A DNA stretch of 64,000 nucleotides from Streptomyces asoensis. Lineage in GTDB: Bacteria > Actinomycetota > Actinomycetes > Streptomycetales > Streptomycetaceae. The stretch lies in contig NZ_CP049838.1 in assembly GCF_013085465.1 (NCBI RefSeq), positions 9,052,001-9,116,000 on the forward strand. The letters run 5' to 3'. The notes beneath the pieces are model-generated. The model did no database searches. It saw only the letters and a list, made by a program, of their open reading frames with translations, and was not told the DNA's origin. The translations under genes were made by a program, and so were the position numbers. Of the stretch, positions 52,147-61,626 are shown one piece after another; position 1 is the stretch's first letter, and every line of letters starts with the position of its first letter.

Positions 52147-54390
52147 ATGGCACCCACCACCGCCGGGAACCCGCACCGCGGGGGACTGCGCAGGCTCGGC
52201 GCCTGGTGCGCCCGGCACTTCCTGATCGTCATCATCGCCTGGCTCGTGGCTGTCGTCGCCCTCCAGGTGGTCAGCCGTTCCGTCGGCGGGACCTACGAGG
52301 ACAACTTCCAGCTGCCGGGTGTGCAGTCCACGGACGGCCTGGACGTGCTCAAGGAGCACGACCCGCAGGCCGGCGGCTACAGCAGCCAGATCGTCCTGCA
52401 CGACGACCAGTCCGTGAGCACCCTGAGTTCACAGCTGTCCACGACCGTCGGCGACCTCCAGAAGCTCCCCCATGTGCTCACGGCCGTGAACCCGCTCTCT
52501 GTGACGTCGTCGAAGGTCGGCCCGGTGTCGGGCGACGGCAAGACCGCGTATGTCACCGTCCGCTTCGACGTGCAGCCCTCCACCCTCGGCGACGACTACC
52601 TGACCGGCGTCGACAAAGCCGTCCAGCCACTGCGGGCGGCCGGCGCCGACGTCGAGTACGGCGGCTCGCTCGGCGAGCTCGCCCGACCCGACGCGGACGA
52701 CCGGATCAGCGAGGCGATCGGCTTCGCGGTCGCCATCGTCGTCCTGCTCGTCGGCTTCGGCAGTGTCATCGCGGCCGGACTGCCCCTGGTCACCGCCCTG
52801 ATCAGCGTGGTCGGCGGACTCGCCTGCCTCGGGCTGCTGGCCGCTGCCTTCACCTTCGCCACCGTCTCGCCGACCCTCGCCACCATGATCGGACTGGGCG
52901 TCGGCATCGACTACGCCCTCTTCCTGATCACCCGGCACCGGCAGAACCTGATGAACGGCGCCGATCCCGCCGAGGCCGCCGGACACGCCAACGCCACCAG
53001 CGGCCGCGCCGTGCTCGTGTCCGGCACCACCGTGATCATCGCGCTCTTCGGTCTGTACGCGTCCGGGGTGTCCTTCATCGGCAAACTCGGACTCGCCGCC
53101 GCCGTCACCGTCGTCACCGCCGTCATCGGCGCCCTCACCCTCGTACCGGCCCTCCTCGGGCTCATCGGCAGACGCATCGACCGCTACCACGTCCGCAAGC
53201 CGGTCGCCGAGACCGACGCCGGACCGGGCGCCGTCCCGCACGGCACCTGGCACCGCTACGCCAAGCGCGTCGAGCGCAGGCCCTGGGAGTACCTCGGCGC
53301 CGGTGTGGCCGTCATCGCGATCCTCGCGATCCCGGTCTTCTCCATCCAGCTCGGCCACATCGGCGACGGCGCCGACCCGACCTCCTTCACCGACCGGCGG
53401 GCCTACGACCTGATGACCGACGCCTTCGGACCCGGCTCCAACGGCCCCCTCACCGTCGTCATCGACCAGACGTCCGTCCCGTCCGACAAGCGCTCCGACC
53501 TCTCCGCCCAGGCACAGAAGACGCTGGGCGCGGTGCCCGGCGCGGCCACGGTCACCCCGCTGACCCCCACCAGCGACGGCGACGTGCTGCTCGCGACCGT
53601 CTACTCCAAGCAGTCCCCGCAGGACGCGAGCACCACCGACCTGACGAACCGTCTCGTCGACGACACCCTCCCCGACGCGGTCTCCGGCTATGACGCCAAG
53701 GGCTATGTCACCGGGACCACGGCCGCCCAGGTCGACTTCCGGGACATCGTCGCCAGCCGGCTGCCCCTGATCATCGGCGTGGTCGTCCTCCTCGCCTTCC
53801 TGATCATCCTCGCCGTGTTCCGCGGCCTTCTCGTGGCGGTCAAGGCCGCCGTCCTCAACGTCCTGTCGATCACCGCCTCGTACGGCGTCGTCGTCGCCGT
53901 CTTCCAGTGGGGCTGGGGCGGGCCGGCGCTCGGCGTCCACGGTGACGTGCCCATCGAGAGCTATGTGCCGATGATGATGTTCGCGATCATCTTCGGCCTC
54001 AGCATGGACTACGAGATCTTCCTGCTGTCCCGGGTGCACGAGGCCTGGCTGCGCACCGGCGACGCCAAGGACGCCGTCGCCCACGCCCTGGAGATCACCG
54101 CCCGGGTCATCACCTGCGCGGCCCTGATCATGGTGAGCGTGTTCGCGGCGTTCATCATCAGCGACAACATCGTCGTCAAGATGCTGGGCCTCGGCCTCGC
54201 CGTCAGCGTGCTGATCGACGCCACCGTGGTACGGCTGCTCATGGTGCCCGCCGTCATGACCCTGCTGGGCGCGCGCGCCTGGTGGACCCCGCACTGGCTG
54301 GACCGGATCCTGCCGCACATCGACGCCGAGGGCGACGCGGAGACCCTCAGCGGTCCGCCGGACCCACCGGCGCGAGCACGAGCATCGTGA
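52147..54390 (+). CDS. MMPL-family RND transporter
   Basis: A 747-residue inner-membrane exporter with two copies of a six-helix unit. The first helix ([22 protein letters not shown]) is followed by a large extracytoplasmic loop. The proton-relay regions are [28 protein letters not shown] and [27 protein letters not shown], with the paired Asp/Tyr. Such proteins export lipids, siderophores or toxic compounds in actinobacteria. No Shine-Dalgarno is clear; TCTAAT (52134-52139) lies 7 nt before ATG 52147, suggesting a leaderless transcript. ATG 52138 is an alternative. The 3' end overlaps the convergent PP2C gene by 44 bp. Confidence 0.9.
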   Translation: MAPTTAGNPHRGGLRRLGAWCARHFLIVIIAWLVAVVALQVVSRSVGGTYEDNFQLPGVQSTDGLDVLKEHDPQAGGYSSQIVLHDDQSVSTLSSQLSTTVGDLQKLPHVLTAVNPLSVTSSKVGPVSGDGKTAYVTVRFDVQPSTLGDDYLTGVDKAVQPLRAAGADVEYGGSLGELARPDADDRISEAIGFAVAIVVLLVGFGSVIAAGLPLVTALISVVGGLACLGLLAAAFTFATVSPTLATMIGLGVGIDYALFLITRHRQNLMNGADPAEAAGHANATSGRAVLVSGTTVIIALFGLYASGVSFIGKLGLAAAVTVVTAVIGALTLVPALLGLIGRRIDRYHVRKPVAETDAGPGAVPHGTWHRYAKRVERRPWEYLGAGVAVIAILAIPVFSIQLGHIGDGADPTSFTDRRAYDLMTDAFGPGSNGPLTVVIDQTSVPSDKRSDLSAQAQKTLGAVPGAATVTPLTPTSDGDVLLATVYSKQSPQDASTTDLTNRLVDDTLPDAVSGYDAKGYVTGTTAAQVDFRDIVASRLPLIIGVVVLLAFLIILAVFRGLLVAVKAAVLNVLSITASYGVVVAVFQWGWGGPALGVHGDVPIESYVPMMMFAIIFGLSMDYEIFLLSRVHEAWLRTGDAKDAVAHALEITARVITCAALIMVSVFAAFIISDNIVVKMLGLGLAVSVLIDATVVRLLMVPAVMTLLGARAWWTPHWLDRILPHIDAEGDAETLSGPPDPPARARAS

Positions 54391-55438
54391 CGTCGTCGCG
54401 GACGGCGGGGCAGTGGTGCAGGACGTCCGTCCACACCCGCTCGGCCGTCGTCGCCGGGTCGGCACCGGCGGCGAGAGCGGGCAGGCGGTCGAGCAGGGGG
54501 TAGAAGACTCCGGCGGCGTCCCTGGCCTCCGAGACGCCGTCGGAGGCCAGGAAGAGGCGGTCGCCGGGGCGCAGCGGCAGAACGTGGGCGGTGAGCGGGG
54601 CGCCCTCCGGGAGACCGAGCCCCAGGGGCGTCCACGGGACGACGTCCAGCTCCGTGGCCGTGCCCTCGCGCAGCAGCACCGGCGGGGGATGCCCGCAGAC
54701 GACCACGCTCACGGCGTCCGCGTCCGGCGTGAACTCCAGCAGGACCGCCGTCGCGAACAGCTCGGCGTGCGTGACCCGCGCCGAGTCCACCGTCAGCCGC
54801 CGGTCGAGGCGGGCGGCGACCCGCGCCAGGTCCGGCTGGTCGAGCACCGCCTCCCGGAACGCTCCCAGGAGCGAGGCCACCGTCGCCACCGCCGCCAGCC
54901 CGTGCCCCTGGACGTCGCCCAGCACCGCCCGCACCCCGTGTTCGCTCGTCCGGACGTCGAAGAAGTCACCGCCGACCAGCGTCCCGCGCTGTGCCGCCCG
55001 GTACAGCCCCGCGCAGCGCACCGGACCCACCCGCCCGGGGACCGGCGGCACGACGGCGTTCTGCGCCGCCTCGGCGATCGTGCGCTCGGTGTCCAGCTGG
55101 GCGTCCCGGCGGCGGCGGACGAAGGCCACGAACACGCTCAGCACCGCGACGAAACACACCGTCAGCACATCGGTCTGGCCCGGCTGGTCGAGCTGGAACG
55201 CGGGCAGGTTGAGCATCACGACCACGGCCGCGCCGAGCAGCGCGGTCGCCGCCGGACCGTACGACAGCACCGCCAGCGGCGGGATCGCGCCCAGCATGAA
55301 CCCGATGTCCAGCGGCTCGGGGCTGGTCAGCGTCGCGACGCAGACGCCCACGACCAGCAGGAGCGGCAGCGCCCGTACCCAACGCGGCGGCGGCGCGCCC
55401 CGCAGCCAGCCTCGCCGGTCCCCGTCCAGTCGTCCCAC
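54347..55438 (-). CDS. Membrane PP2C (SpoIIE-type) phosphatase
   Basis: A 363-residue protein. Three or so hydrophobic helices near the N-terminus (about 23-120: [37 protein letters not shown] and [17 protein letters not shown]) are followed by a short linker and a PP2C domain with [45 protein letters not shown] and [12 protein letters not shown]. It probably dephosphorylates an anti-anti-sigma factor, RsbU-like, in response to a membrane signal. GTG 55438 is preferred since GGAG is 9 nt upstream; the frame is open to 55570. It overlaps the MMPL gene end. Confidence 0.85.
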   Translation of the reverse strand: MGRLDGDRRGWLRGAPPPRWVRALPLLLVVGVCVATLTSPEPLDIGFMLGAIPPLAVLSYGPAATALLGAAVVVMLNLPAFQLDQPGQTDVLTVCFVAVLSVFVAFVRRRRDAQLDTERTIAEAAQNAVVPPVPGRVGPVRCAGLYRAAQRGTLVGGDFFDVRTSEHGVRAVLGDVQGHGLAAVATVASLLGAFREAVLDQPDLARVAARLDRRLTVDSARVTHAELFATAVLLEFTPDADAVSVVVCGHPPPVLLREGTATELDVVPWTPLGLGLPEGAPLTAHVLPLRPGDRLFLASDGVSEARDAAGVFYPLLDRLPALAAGADPATTAERVWTDVLHHCPAVRDDVTMLVLAPVGPADR

Positions 55439-55557
55439 ACCCCCACGCTCCACCGTGGCCGCGGCGGCCGCACGCCGAAAAACCGGTGGACGCGATCGAG
55501 GAGGGCCCCCTACCGTGTGATCGCACGCCCGGACATTCACGGAAGGAGGCGAGCGCC

Positions 55558-55614
55558 ATGCGAACCACATTCATCCCGCGCTCCCACTCCGTGACCCCGG
55601 CGTGCCGCGTCTGA
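55558..55614 (+). CDS. Putative 18-residue leader peptide upstream of the GNAT gene
   Basis: MRTTFIPRSHSVTPACRV is preceded by an excellent GGAAGGAGG, 8 nt before the ATG. It ends 54 nt before the GNAT start. Short peptides of this shape with a single late Cys, Arg and His are often found before sulphur or amino-acid genes in Streptomyces. An attenuation role is inference. Confidence 0.5.
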   Translation: MRTTFIPRSHSVTPACRV

Positions 55615-55668
55615 CCCTCGTCCGACGCCCCGGGAGCGCACCACGCCGTACGCGACCCGGAGGAATCC

Positions 55669-56556
55669 GTGACCGATCTGGTCATCCGCGCTCTCGACGA
55701 GAGCGACGTCCATCTGTTCGACACCCTGCCCGATCCGCTGCGCGCCGCCGACGCCTTCGGCAGGATCACCTACCGGCCCGACTGGAAGCGCGTCGCCCTG
55801 CGGGACGGCCGGGTCGTCGCCCGCGCCGTCTGGTGGGGAGGCCCCGAGGACACCGAACCGCTCGTGGTGCACTGGTTCGACTTCGCCGACGGCGAGGAGG
55901 AGGCCGCGGCCGAACTCCTGCGCACCGCCCCCTGGCAGGTCGGCCTGGAACTGGTCATGCCCGGCGGCTGGCGCGACGACCCCGCCATGCGGGCCGCCGC
56001 CGAGGCCCGGCACGCCGCCGCCCGCGCGGCCGGCCACACCCCGCTGGTGGAACGCTTCGTCTACCGCTGGACCCCGGAGTGCGGGCTGCCGGACCGTCCC
56101 GGCCGTCTGATCTTCGCCCCCGAACCGGACGACGCGGTGTTCTTCGACGCCCTGCGCCGCATCCACTCCGACACCCTCGACGCCCATGCCCGCAAGGCCA
56201 TCGCGGAAGGCGGCCTCGACCGAGCCGCCCAGGAGGAGATCGACTTCTTCCGCTGGTGCCCGTCACCGCGCGAGTGGTGGCAGGTGGCCCGCACCCCGCA
56301 GGGAGAACTGGCCGGCATCCACATCCCGGCCCACAACCCCTCAGGCCCCTGCGTCGGGTTCATCGGCGTACTGCCGGACCACCGGGGTCACGGCTACGCC
56401 TACGACCTGCTCGCCGAGTGCACCCACTATCTCGCCGAGCGGGGTGCCGAGTTCATCGCCGCCGCCACCGACCAGGGGAACTTCCCGATGGCGGCGCACT
56501 TCGCGAAGGCCGGCTATCCGGTCGTGCGGGAGCGGGTGAACTTCGAGGTCGGCTGA
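55669..56556 (+). CDS. GNAT-family N-acetyltransferase
   Basis: A 295-residue protein with two GNAT-like halves. The catalytic half at about 140-290 has the acetyl-CoA motif GVLPDHRGHGYAYDLLAECTHYLAERGAEFIAAATDQGNFPMAAHFAKAGYPVVRE (about 230-285), including the R/Q-x-x-G-x-G/A loop. The substrate is unknown. GTG 55669 has GGAGG 5-9 nt upstream. A possible leader peptide lies just before it. A strong terminator follows the stop. Confidence 0.85.
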   Translation: MTDLVIRALDESDVHLFDTLPDPLRAADAFGRITYRPDWKRVALRDGRVVARAVWWGGPEDTEPLVVHWFDFADGEEEAAAELLRTAPWQVGLELVMPGGWRDDPAMRAAAEARHAAARAAGHTPLVERFVYRWTPECGLPDRPGRLIFAPEPDDAVFFDALRRIHSDTLDAHARKAIAEGGLDRAAQEEIDFFRWCPSPREWWQVARTPQGELAGIHIPAHNPSGPCVGFIGVLPDHRGHGYAYDLLAECTHYLAERGAEFIAAATDQGNFPMAAHFAKAGYPVVRERVNFEVG

Positions 56557-56563
56557 CGGCCGA

Positions 56564-56609
56564 CCGAGCCCTGGGTCCTGGCAGGTCCCGCCAGGACCCA
56601 GGGGCTCGG
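56564..56609. terminator. Bidirectional hairpin terminator
   Basis: CCGAGCCCTGGGTCCTGGC (56564-56582) and GCCAGGACCCAGGGGCTCGG (56590-56609) form a 19-bp stem with one bulge and a 7-nt loop between convergent genes. Confidence 0.85.
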
Positions 56610-56620
56610 GGCGCGGTGCG

Positions 56621-57511
56621 TCAGTGTGCTCCGCCCGCCAGCAGGGCCTCGGCGTCGGCCAGGATCTCCGTGACGCGCAGGCCGAACGCGGCGTCGCAGG
56701 CGTGGGGGCGGCCGTCCCGGGCCGACGCGAGCAGTTCGTCGGCGGCCCGGGTGAGGGCCCCGGCGGCGTCGCCGCCACCCTGGGGGAGCCGAGTCACCCC
56801 GGCCGTACCCCGCAGCTCCACGCCCGCGCCCGTCGCCGCGGGCGGGGCCGTCAGACTGAGTGTCAGCGTGCTGGAGGCGCCGTCCACATGGTCCAGGACC
56901 ACATGGACGGTGTCCCGGGGACCATGGGCCGCGGCCGTCACCCGGCGGACGTCGCCGAGGACCGGCAGCAGCACGGACAGCGCGTGCGGACCCACGTCCC
57001 ACAGGGCGCCCTTCTCGCCGCGCCAGGGCGTGGCGAAGGGGTGGTCGCCCGTACTGTGGAACACGTCGCCCAGCCACTGGGCGTGTCCCGTGAACCATCC
57101 CCCGGTCTCCGCCTGTTCGGCGATCCAGGCACCGGCCTCGGGCACGTACCGGGTGGTGAAGAAGACGACCGAGGCGATCCCGGCCTCCTGTGCGGCCCGG
57201 ACCACGGCCCGCGCGCCCGCCACCGTCGCGGCGACGGGCTTGTCGAGCAGGAGATGACAGCCGGCCCCGGCGGCCCGCACCGCGAGCTGCGCCTGGACGT
57301 CCGGCGGCAGTGCGACGGCCACCGCGTCCACGTCCGTGAGCAGGGCGTCCACGTCGTCGTAGGCCCGTGTCCCGTGCCGGTCGGCGAGTTCCTTCGCCGC
57401 CTCCGGGCGTCGGCCCCAGACACCGACGAAGTCGAGCGCTTCGTGCGCTTCCAGGACGGGGGCGTGGACCATCTGTGCCCAGGGGCCGGTGCCGAGCAGA
57501 CCGATGCGCAT
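56621..57511 (-). CDS. Gfo/Idh/MocA-family oxidoreductase
   Basis: A 296-residue NAD(P)-binding dehydrogenase. The Rossmann motif MRIGLLGTGPWAQMVHAPVLEAHE is at the start, and the family's EKP-like catalytic motif appears as HLLLDKPVAATVAGA (about 88-102), with Lys in place. A second domain has LWDVGPHALSVLLPVLGDVRRV with the conserved Asp/His. It oxidises a sugar or cyclitol; which one is not known. ATG 57511 is preceded by GGGAG at about 11 nt. Length is a bit shorter than the usual 330-370. Confidence 0.85.
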   Translation of the reverse strand: MRIGLLGTGPWAQMVHAPVLEAHEALDFVGVWGRRPEAAKELADRHGTRAYDDVDALLTDVDAVAVALPPDVQAQLAVRAAGAGCHLLLDKPVAATVAGARAVVRAAQEAGIASVVFFTTRYVPEAGAWIAEQAETGGWFTGHAQWLGDVFHSTGDHPFATPWRGEKGALWDVGPHALSVLLPVLGDVRRVTAAAHGPRDTVHVVLDHVDGASSTLTLSLTAPPAATGAGVELRGTAGVTRLPQGGGDAAGALTRAADELLASARDGRPHACDAAFGLRVTEILADAEALLAGGAH

Positions 57512-57647
57512 ACCGCTGACTCTCCCTGATGCCGACCGACGTGACGGGTGACGTGACGGGTGACGTCCTCGCCGGGACGCCGACCCCGACCGCGAGCCTC
57601 GCACACCACCGTCGTTCCGGGACACCCCGGGCGGTACTCCCGGGCCG

Positions 57648-57851
57648 TCAGGCCGCCCGGGCCTCCGTCGAGCGGGAGTCGTCCGCCACCGGGGCGGCGG
57701 CGGAGGTGCCCCGGACCAGGCGGAGATGCCGCCTGCGCCCGGCATGGCGCCGCTTGGGCCGGCCCTGCGCGAGCAGGTGTTCCTCGACCCGGTCCATGAC
57801 CGCCATCAGCACGGACAGCAGCGGCAGCAGCAGCACGGCGACCCAGAGCAC
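57648..57851 (-). CDS. Small single-span membrane protein (67 aa)
   Basis: N-terminal hydrophobic helix (LWVAVLLLPLLSVLMAVMDRVEEHLL) then a strongly basic cytoplasmic tail (RPKRRHAGRRRHLRLVRG) and a small acidic end. GTG 57851 follows GAGGAG by 6 nt. The high positive charge next to the membrane suggests an inside tail. Function unknown; co-transcription with the upstream decarboxylase gene (ends at 57945) is possible. Confidence 0.65.
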   Translation of the reverse strand: MLWVAVLLLPLLSVLMAVMDRVEEHLLAQGRPKRRHAGRRRHLRLVRGTSAAAPVADDSRSTEARAA

Positions 57852-57913
57852 GATTCTCTCCTCGGCAGGCGACGCAATGCCGGGTGCTCAGAATCGGGCC
57901 GCTGATGCCTGCC

Positions 57914-57946
57914 GGGCGCGGATTGGGCGCGGATCGGGCGCGGATC
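57914..57946. repeat. Three tandem 11-bp repeats
   Basis: GGGCGCGGATT (57914-57924) and two copies of GGGCGCGGATC (57925-57935, 57936-57946) run into the decarboxylase stop codon. The 11-bp period equals one helical turn. It lies 63 bp upstream of the small membrane protein. Confidence 0.6.
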
Positions 57947-59324
57947 AGGTGCCAGGCGGCGCGGCGAAACCCGTCAGCAGGGCGTCCGCCTGGGCCAGAC
58001 CGCTCTCCGCGGAGATCTCCCGCACCGTCTGCGCGGCCCGGATCGTGGCGAACGTGACCTGGTCGCCCGCGAGCCGGTAGCCGTACACGGCGGGCCTCGG
58101 CAGGCTGTTGTACGACCAGTGCGCCGAGAAGTAGTACCCGCCCGTGTCGTGCAGCACCACCAGGTCCCCCTCGGAGAGGGCGGGCAGCGGCCGGTCGTGC
58201 GCCACGACGTCCCCGGCGAAGCAGAGCGGCCCGGCGACGTCCTGCCGGACGAGGGGCGTCCGCTTGGGTGTGCCGTCCGGGCCGTACGCGGACACCCGCA
58301 GCGGCCAGGCGTCCGGCATGAAGACGGTACGGGTCGCGACCTGCCCGCCGGCGTGGGTGAGCGCGACCCGGCGTCCACCGGCGTCCTTGACGTACTCGAC
58401 GAGGGCCGCCGTGAAGCCGTTCTTCGCGATCAGGGAGCGGCCGAACTCGGTGACCACCTGGTAGCGGCCGTCCAGCAGCGCCGGTTCGGCGGCGGTCAGC
58501 GCGGCCACGTACTCCGCGTAGGTGGGCGTGACCGTGTCGTCGGCGAAGTTCACCGGCAGCCCACCGCCCAGGTCGAGGCTGGTCACCTGGCGGCGGCCGA
58601 CATGCGCGTTGATCTCCTCGGCGAGCCGGTGCGTCTCCGCGAGGCCCTCCGCGATCAGCGGCAGGGGGCAGCCCTGCGAGCCCACGTGCGCGTGCAGCCG
58701 GGTCAGCCACGGCCGCCGCGCGAAGGCCTCGACGACGCGGGTGCGGGCCCCCGGATCACGCAGGGCCACCCCGAACTTGGAGTGCGCGGTCGCCGTGCTC
58801 ATCGCGCCGATCGACCCGCCCCCGACCTGCGGGTTGACCCGCACCCCGAGTACCGACGCGCAGTCCTCGGGTCGCAGGGCGTCGATCCGGTCCAGCTCGT
58901 CGAGGTTGTCCGCGTTGAGCGCGACGCCCAGGGCGAGGGCCTCCCGGATCTCCCGGCGGGTCTTCGCCGGCGAGTCCAGCACGATGCGCGCCGGGGCGAA
59001 CCCCGCGTCCAGCGCCAGTCGCAGCTCGCCGGGGCTCGCCACCTCGCAGCCCATGCCGGCGTCGGCGAGCAGCCGCAGCACGGGCACCAGGGAACAGGCC
59101 TTGGCGGCGAAGGTGTGCAGGACGTCCGGCACCTGCGCGAACGCCTCGTGCAGGCCGGCGACGCTGTCGCGCACGCCCCGCACGTCGACGAAGCCGGCCA
59201 GCGGCCGATTCTCGCCGAGCAGCCCGTCCGTGACGGCCTGCCGGACGGCGAGGGCGACGGGAGAGGCGTCGGTCCGCTGGTCGGTCCGCTGGTCGGTCTG
59301 CTGGTTCTCGGTGGGGAGCAGCAC
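57945..59324 (-). CDS. Fold-type III PLP-dependent decarboxylase (DapDC/ornithine-like)
   Basis: A 459-residue alanine-racemase-fold enzyme. The Schiff-base Lys is in TFAAKACSLVPVLRLLADAG (about 74), the phosphate loop near SLDLGGGLPVNFADD, and the partner-subunit Cys in PLCFAGDVVAHDRPLPAL. YYFSAHWSYNSLPRPAVYGY resembles the C-terminal tyrosine region of diaminopimelate decarboxylases. Whether the substrate is diaminopimelate, a polyamine precursor or a specialised amino acid is not decided. GTG 59324 has AAGGAG 8 nt upstream. The N-terminus contains a short repeat TDQRTDQRTD. It is followed by a small membrane protein. Confidence 0.88.
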   Translation of the reverse strand: MLLPTENQQTDQRTDQRTDASPVALAVRQAVTDGLLGENRPLAGFVDVRGVRDSVAGLHEAFAQVPDVLHTFAAKACSLVPVLRLLADAGMGCEVASPGELRLALDAGFAPARIVLDSPAKTRREIREALALGVALNADNLDELDRIDALRPEDCASVLGVRVNPQVGGGSIGAMSTATAHSKFGVALRDPGARTRVVEAFARRPWLTRLHAHVGSQGCPLPLIAEGLAETHRLAEEINAHVGRRQVTSLDLGGGLPVNFADDTVTPTYAEYVAALTAAEPALLDGRYQVVTEFGRSLIAKNGFTAALVEYVKDAGGRRVALTHAGGQVATRTVFMPDAWPLRVSAYGPDGTPKRTPLVRQDVAGPLCFAGDVVAHDRPLPALSEGDLVVLHDTGGYYFSAHWSYNSLPRPAVYGYRLAGDQVTFATIRAAQTVREISAESGLAQADALLTGFAAPPGT

Positions 59325-59483
59325 GTGCTCGTCTCCTTCGGGCGAGGAAGGGTGTCACGCGGTCGGTGACTCTTCCAGATTCCTCCCGCGCAGGCCGCAC
59401 GTCTTTGGGTACCAGGCCAAAGGCAGGCGGAACCTTTGTGTACGCGGACAATCGAACGCTCGTGCGCTCAGGTACGCGAGCGC

Positions 59484-61385
59484 TCAGGACCCCTCGGGCG
59501 GGACCAGCCGGACCGCGAGGGTCAGCAGCAGCCGGGTGTCGGGATCGTCGAGGTCCACGCCGTACCGCTCCCGGACCCGACCCAGCCGGTAGCGGAGCGT
59601 GTTGGCGTGCACGACCAGGCGGCGGGCCGCCTCGGGGACGTCACCCCCGGCGTCGAAGTACGCCGCCAGGGTCCGTACCAGCTCGCCGCCCGCTGCGAGG
59701 TCCGTCCGGATCAGGTCGTGTACCGGCCCGCCGCCGGACTCCCACACCGGACGCGCCGCGTCCAGGATCCGCAGCACCTCCAGCGCCGCGCCCGCACCGG
59801 CCGCGTCGGCGTGCCGCGGGGGCCGGGGCCGTCCGGCGGCCGACGCCCTGGCCTCCCGCTCCCGCAGCGCCCGGACGACGAGCCCGGCCCGCCCGTACGA
59901 CAGGTCGGCCCGCTCCGGGGTGACGACCGGGCCGACACCCAGCCACACCGCCGGCGCACCCGGCAACGACGAGACGACCGCGTCCAGTTCGCGCACGACG
60001 CCGAGCACGGCCGCCGCATGCTCCGCCGCGGTGGCGTCCCCGGTGAGGAACAGCGCGAGCCGGTCGCCGTCCCGCAGGATCCCGGTACCCGGACGGTGCG
60101 CGGAGGTCTCCAGGGCGAGGACGTCCAGGGCCCGGTCGTCGGCCCGCGCGCCCGGCAGCCGCTCGGCCACCACCACCGCGCACGGCGCGTCCGGGGACAG
60201 CCCCAGCGACCAGGCGTGGGTACGCCGGTCCCCGAGACCGTGCAGCAGACCGCGCAGCGCGGCCTCCCGGCGGTGGGCCGTGCCGCTCTCGCTCAGCCGC
60301 TCGCGCACCAGCAGCGGAGCGGCGAGCCCGGCGGCCGTACGCAGATGACGGGCGGCGTCCGGGGCCAGGGCGGCACCGTCCGCGGCGGCCCAGATCGAGC
60401 CGAGAACCTCCCGCCCGCTGCGCACCGCGACGACCAGCCGCTCCGGGTTGTCGCCGTCGGCGGGCCGGTGGATGACGTCCTCGGAGGTCCACAGGGCGCG
60501 CAACAGGCCGCTGCGCCGCAGCTCGGCGACCCGCCAGTCGGGCACCCGGCCGCCGAGGATGACGGTCCGGCGCAGCGGGTCGGCGCCGGGCCCGGTGGCG
60601 GAGTGGGCCAGGACCCGCAACCGCGTGTCCTCGATGGTGATCGACCCCTTCACGTAGGCCGCGACCCGCGCCGCGAGAACCGCGAGGGAAGGCGCCGTCT
60701 CCGGGCCCCGGAGCGCCCCGGCGTCGTCGGCCCGGCCGGCCCGGACGTAGGAGAGCGCCGACCGCAGCAGCGCGGCGGCCTCGGCCCAGCCGGTGCCCTC
60801 GGCACGGGCGAGCAGAGCGACGCCGGTCTCCCGGGCCGCCTCCACCGGTCCGTTGGCCTGCGGGTCTGCGGCCTGTGGGGCTGCGGCCTGTGGGTCTGTG
60901 GCCTGCGGGTCTGTGACCTGTGGGGCTGTGACCTGCGGATCGGTGACCCGTGGGGTTGTGATCTGCGGTCCGGTGACCTGCGGTCCGGTGGTCTCTGGAC
61001 GGGTGGTCTCCGGACGGGTGGTCTCCGGACGGGTGGCCTCCTCGCCCGTGTCGCTCAGCACCACGGCGCAGGCGCCCCGCCGTGCGGCCTCGCGAACGGT
61101 ATCGGCGTCCGGGGCGGCGCCCACCGCCAGCAGCAGGACGCCCGCGCCCGCCGGACGTCCCGGACCCGGACCCGGCCCGTCCGGAGCGTCGGGGCCATCC
61201 GGGATGTCGAGGTCGTCCGGGGTGTCGAAGTCGTCGAGGTCGTCGAGGCCGACGGCGATCCGCCGGACGACGGTGTCGGGCGCGGCGGGCGCGTACAGCA
61301 GCCGCACCGCGTTGCCGTCCTCGAAGGCCAGCAGGGACCGCAGGGTCGCGACAGCCTCCCGCGGGGCCGGATCCTCCTCGTTCAT
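59484..61385 (-). CDS. PucR-family transcriptional regulator with pentapeptide-repeat insert
   Basis: A 633-residue CdaR/PucR-like regulator. The N-terminal domain (about 1-115) is a PucR-type sensor with an Asp/Pro-rich stretch at 48-77; a repeated T-x-P-x-x insert occupies 118-177; a GAF-like central region (about 215-370) has LAARVAAYVKGSITIEDTRLRVLAHS; the GGDEF-like middle and the C-terminal PucR helix-turn-helix (RRLVVHANTLRYRLGRVRERYGVDLDDPDTRLLLTLAVRL) end the protein. ATG 61385 has GGGAG 9 nt upstream. Neighbours are the decarboxylase (same strand, downstream) and a divergent cutinase; either may be a target. Confidence 0.88.
   Translation of the reverse strand: MNEEDPAPREAVATLRSLLAFEDGNAVRLLYAPAAPDTVVRRIAVGLDDLDDFDTPDDLDIPDGPDAPDGPGPGPGRPAGAGVLLLAVGAAPDADTVREAARRGACAVVLSDTGEEATRPETTRPETTRPETTGPQVTGPQITTPRVTDPQVTAPQVTDPQATDPQAAAPQAADPQANGPVEAARETGVALLARAEGTGWAEAAALLRSALSYVRAGRADDAGALRGPETAPSLAVLAARVAAYVKGSITIEDTRLRVLAHSATGPGADPLRRTVILGGRVPDWRVAELRRSGLLRALWTSEDVIHRPADGDNPERLVVAVRSGREVLGSIWAAADGAALAPDAARHLRTAAGLAAPLLVRERLSESGTAHRREAALRGLLHGLGDRRTHAWSLGLSPDAPCAVVVAERLPGARADDRALDVLALETSAHRPGTGILRDGDRLALFLTGDATAAEHAAAVLGVVRELDAVVSSLPGAPAVWLGVGPVVTPERADLSYGRAGLVVRALREREARASAAGRPRPPRHADAAGAGAALEVLRILDAARPVWESGGGPVHDLIRTDLAAGGELVRTLAAYFDAGGDVPEAARRLVVHANTLRYRLGRVRERYGVDLDDPDTRLLLTLAVRLVPPEGS
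60855..61034 (-). repeat. 12 tandem 15-bp units within the PucR gene
   Basis: The 180-bp tract encodes exactly twelve five-residue units, (T/A)-x-P-(E/Q)-(T/V/I/A), e.g. TRPET, TRPET, TRPET, TGPQV, TGPQI. The first three are identical; the rest have diverged. In frame, so copy-number change would not break the gene. Confidence 0.9.
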
Positions 61386-61626
61386 CGTCCGACGCTCCCG
61401 CCCTCGTCCCCACGACGCACCCCGTGTGCTCCCCGCCGACGATAGGCGTCCCGGGCGGCGCCGACGGCCACACCGCGGCGCTCGCCGTCTCCCGGTTTCC
61501 TCCGGGGGAAAGCCACGGGACCGGTGACATCGCCGATCCCCCTGCACCGGCCCCGCCCCGACAGTGGCACCGCCAGCCCAGCGGCGGCGCCCCTCGCGGC
61601 CCGCCCGACCGAGAGGACGACTCCTC

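Noticed and set aside
60855..61034. Tandem repeats considered as a CRISPR array
   Set aside because: Units are contiguous 15-mers with no spacers, and are in frame inside a coding gene.
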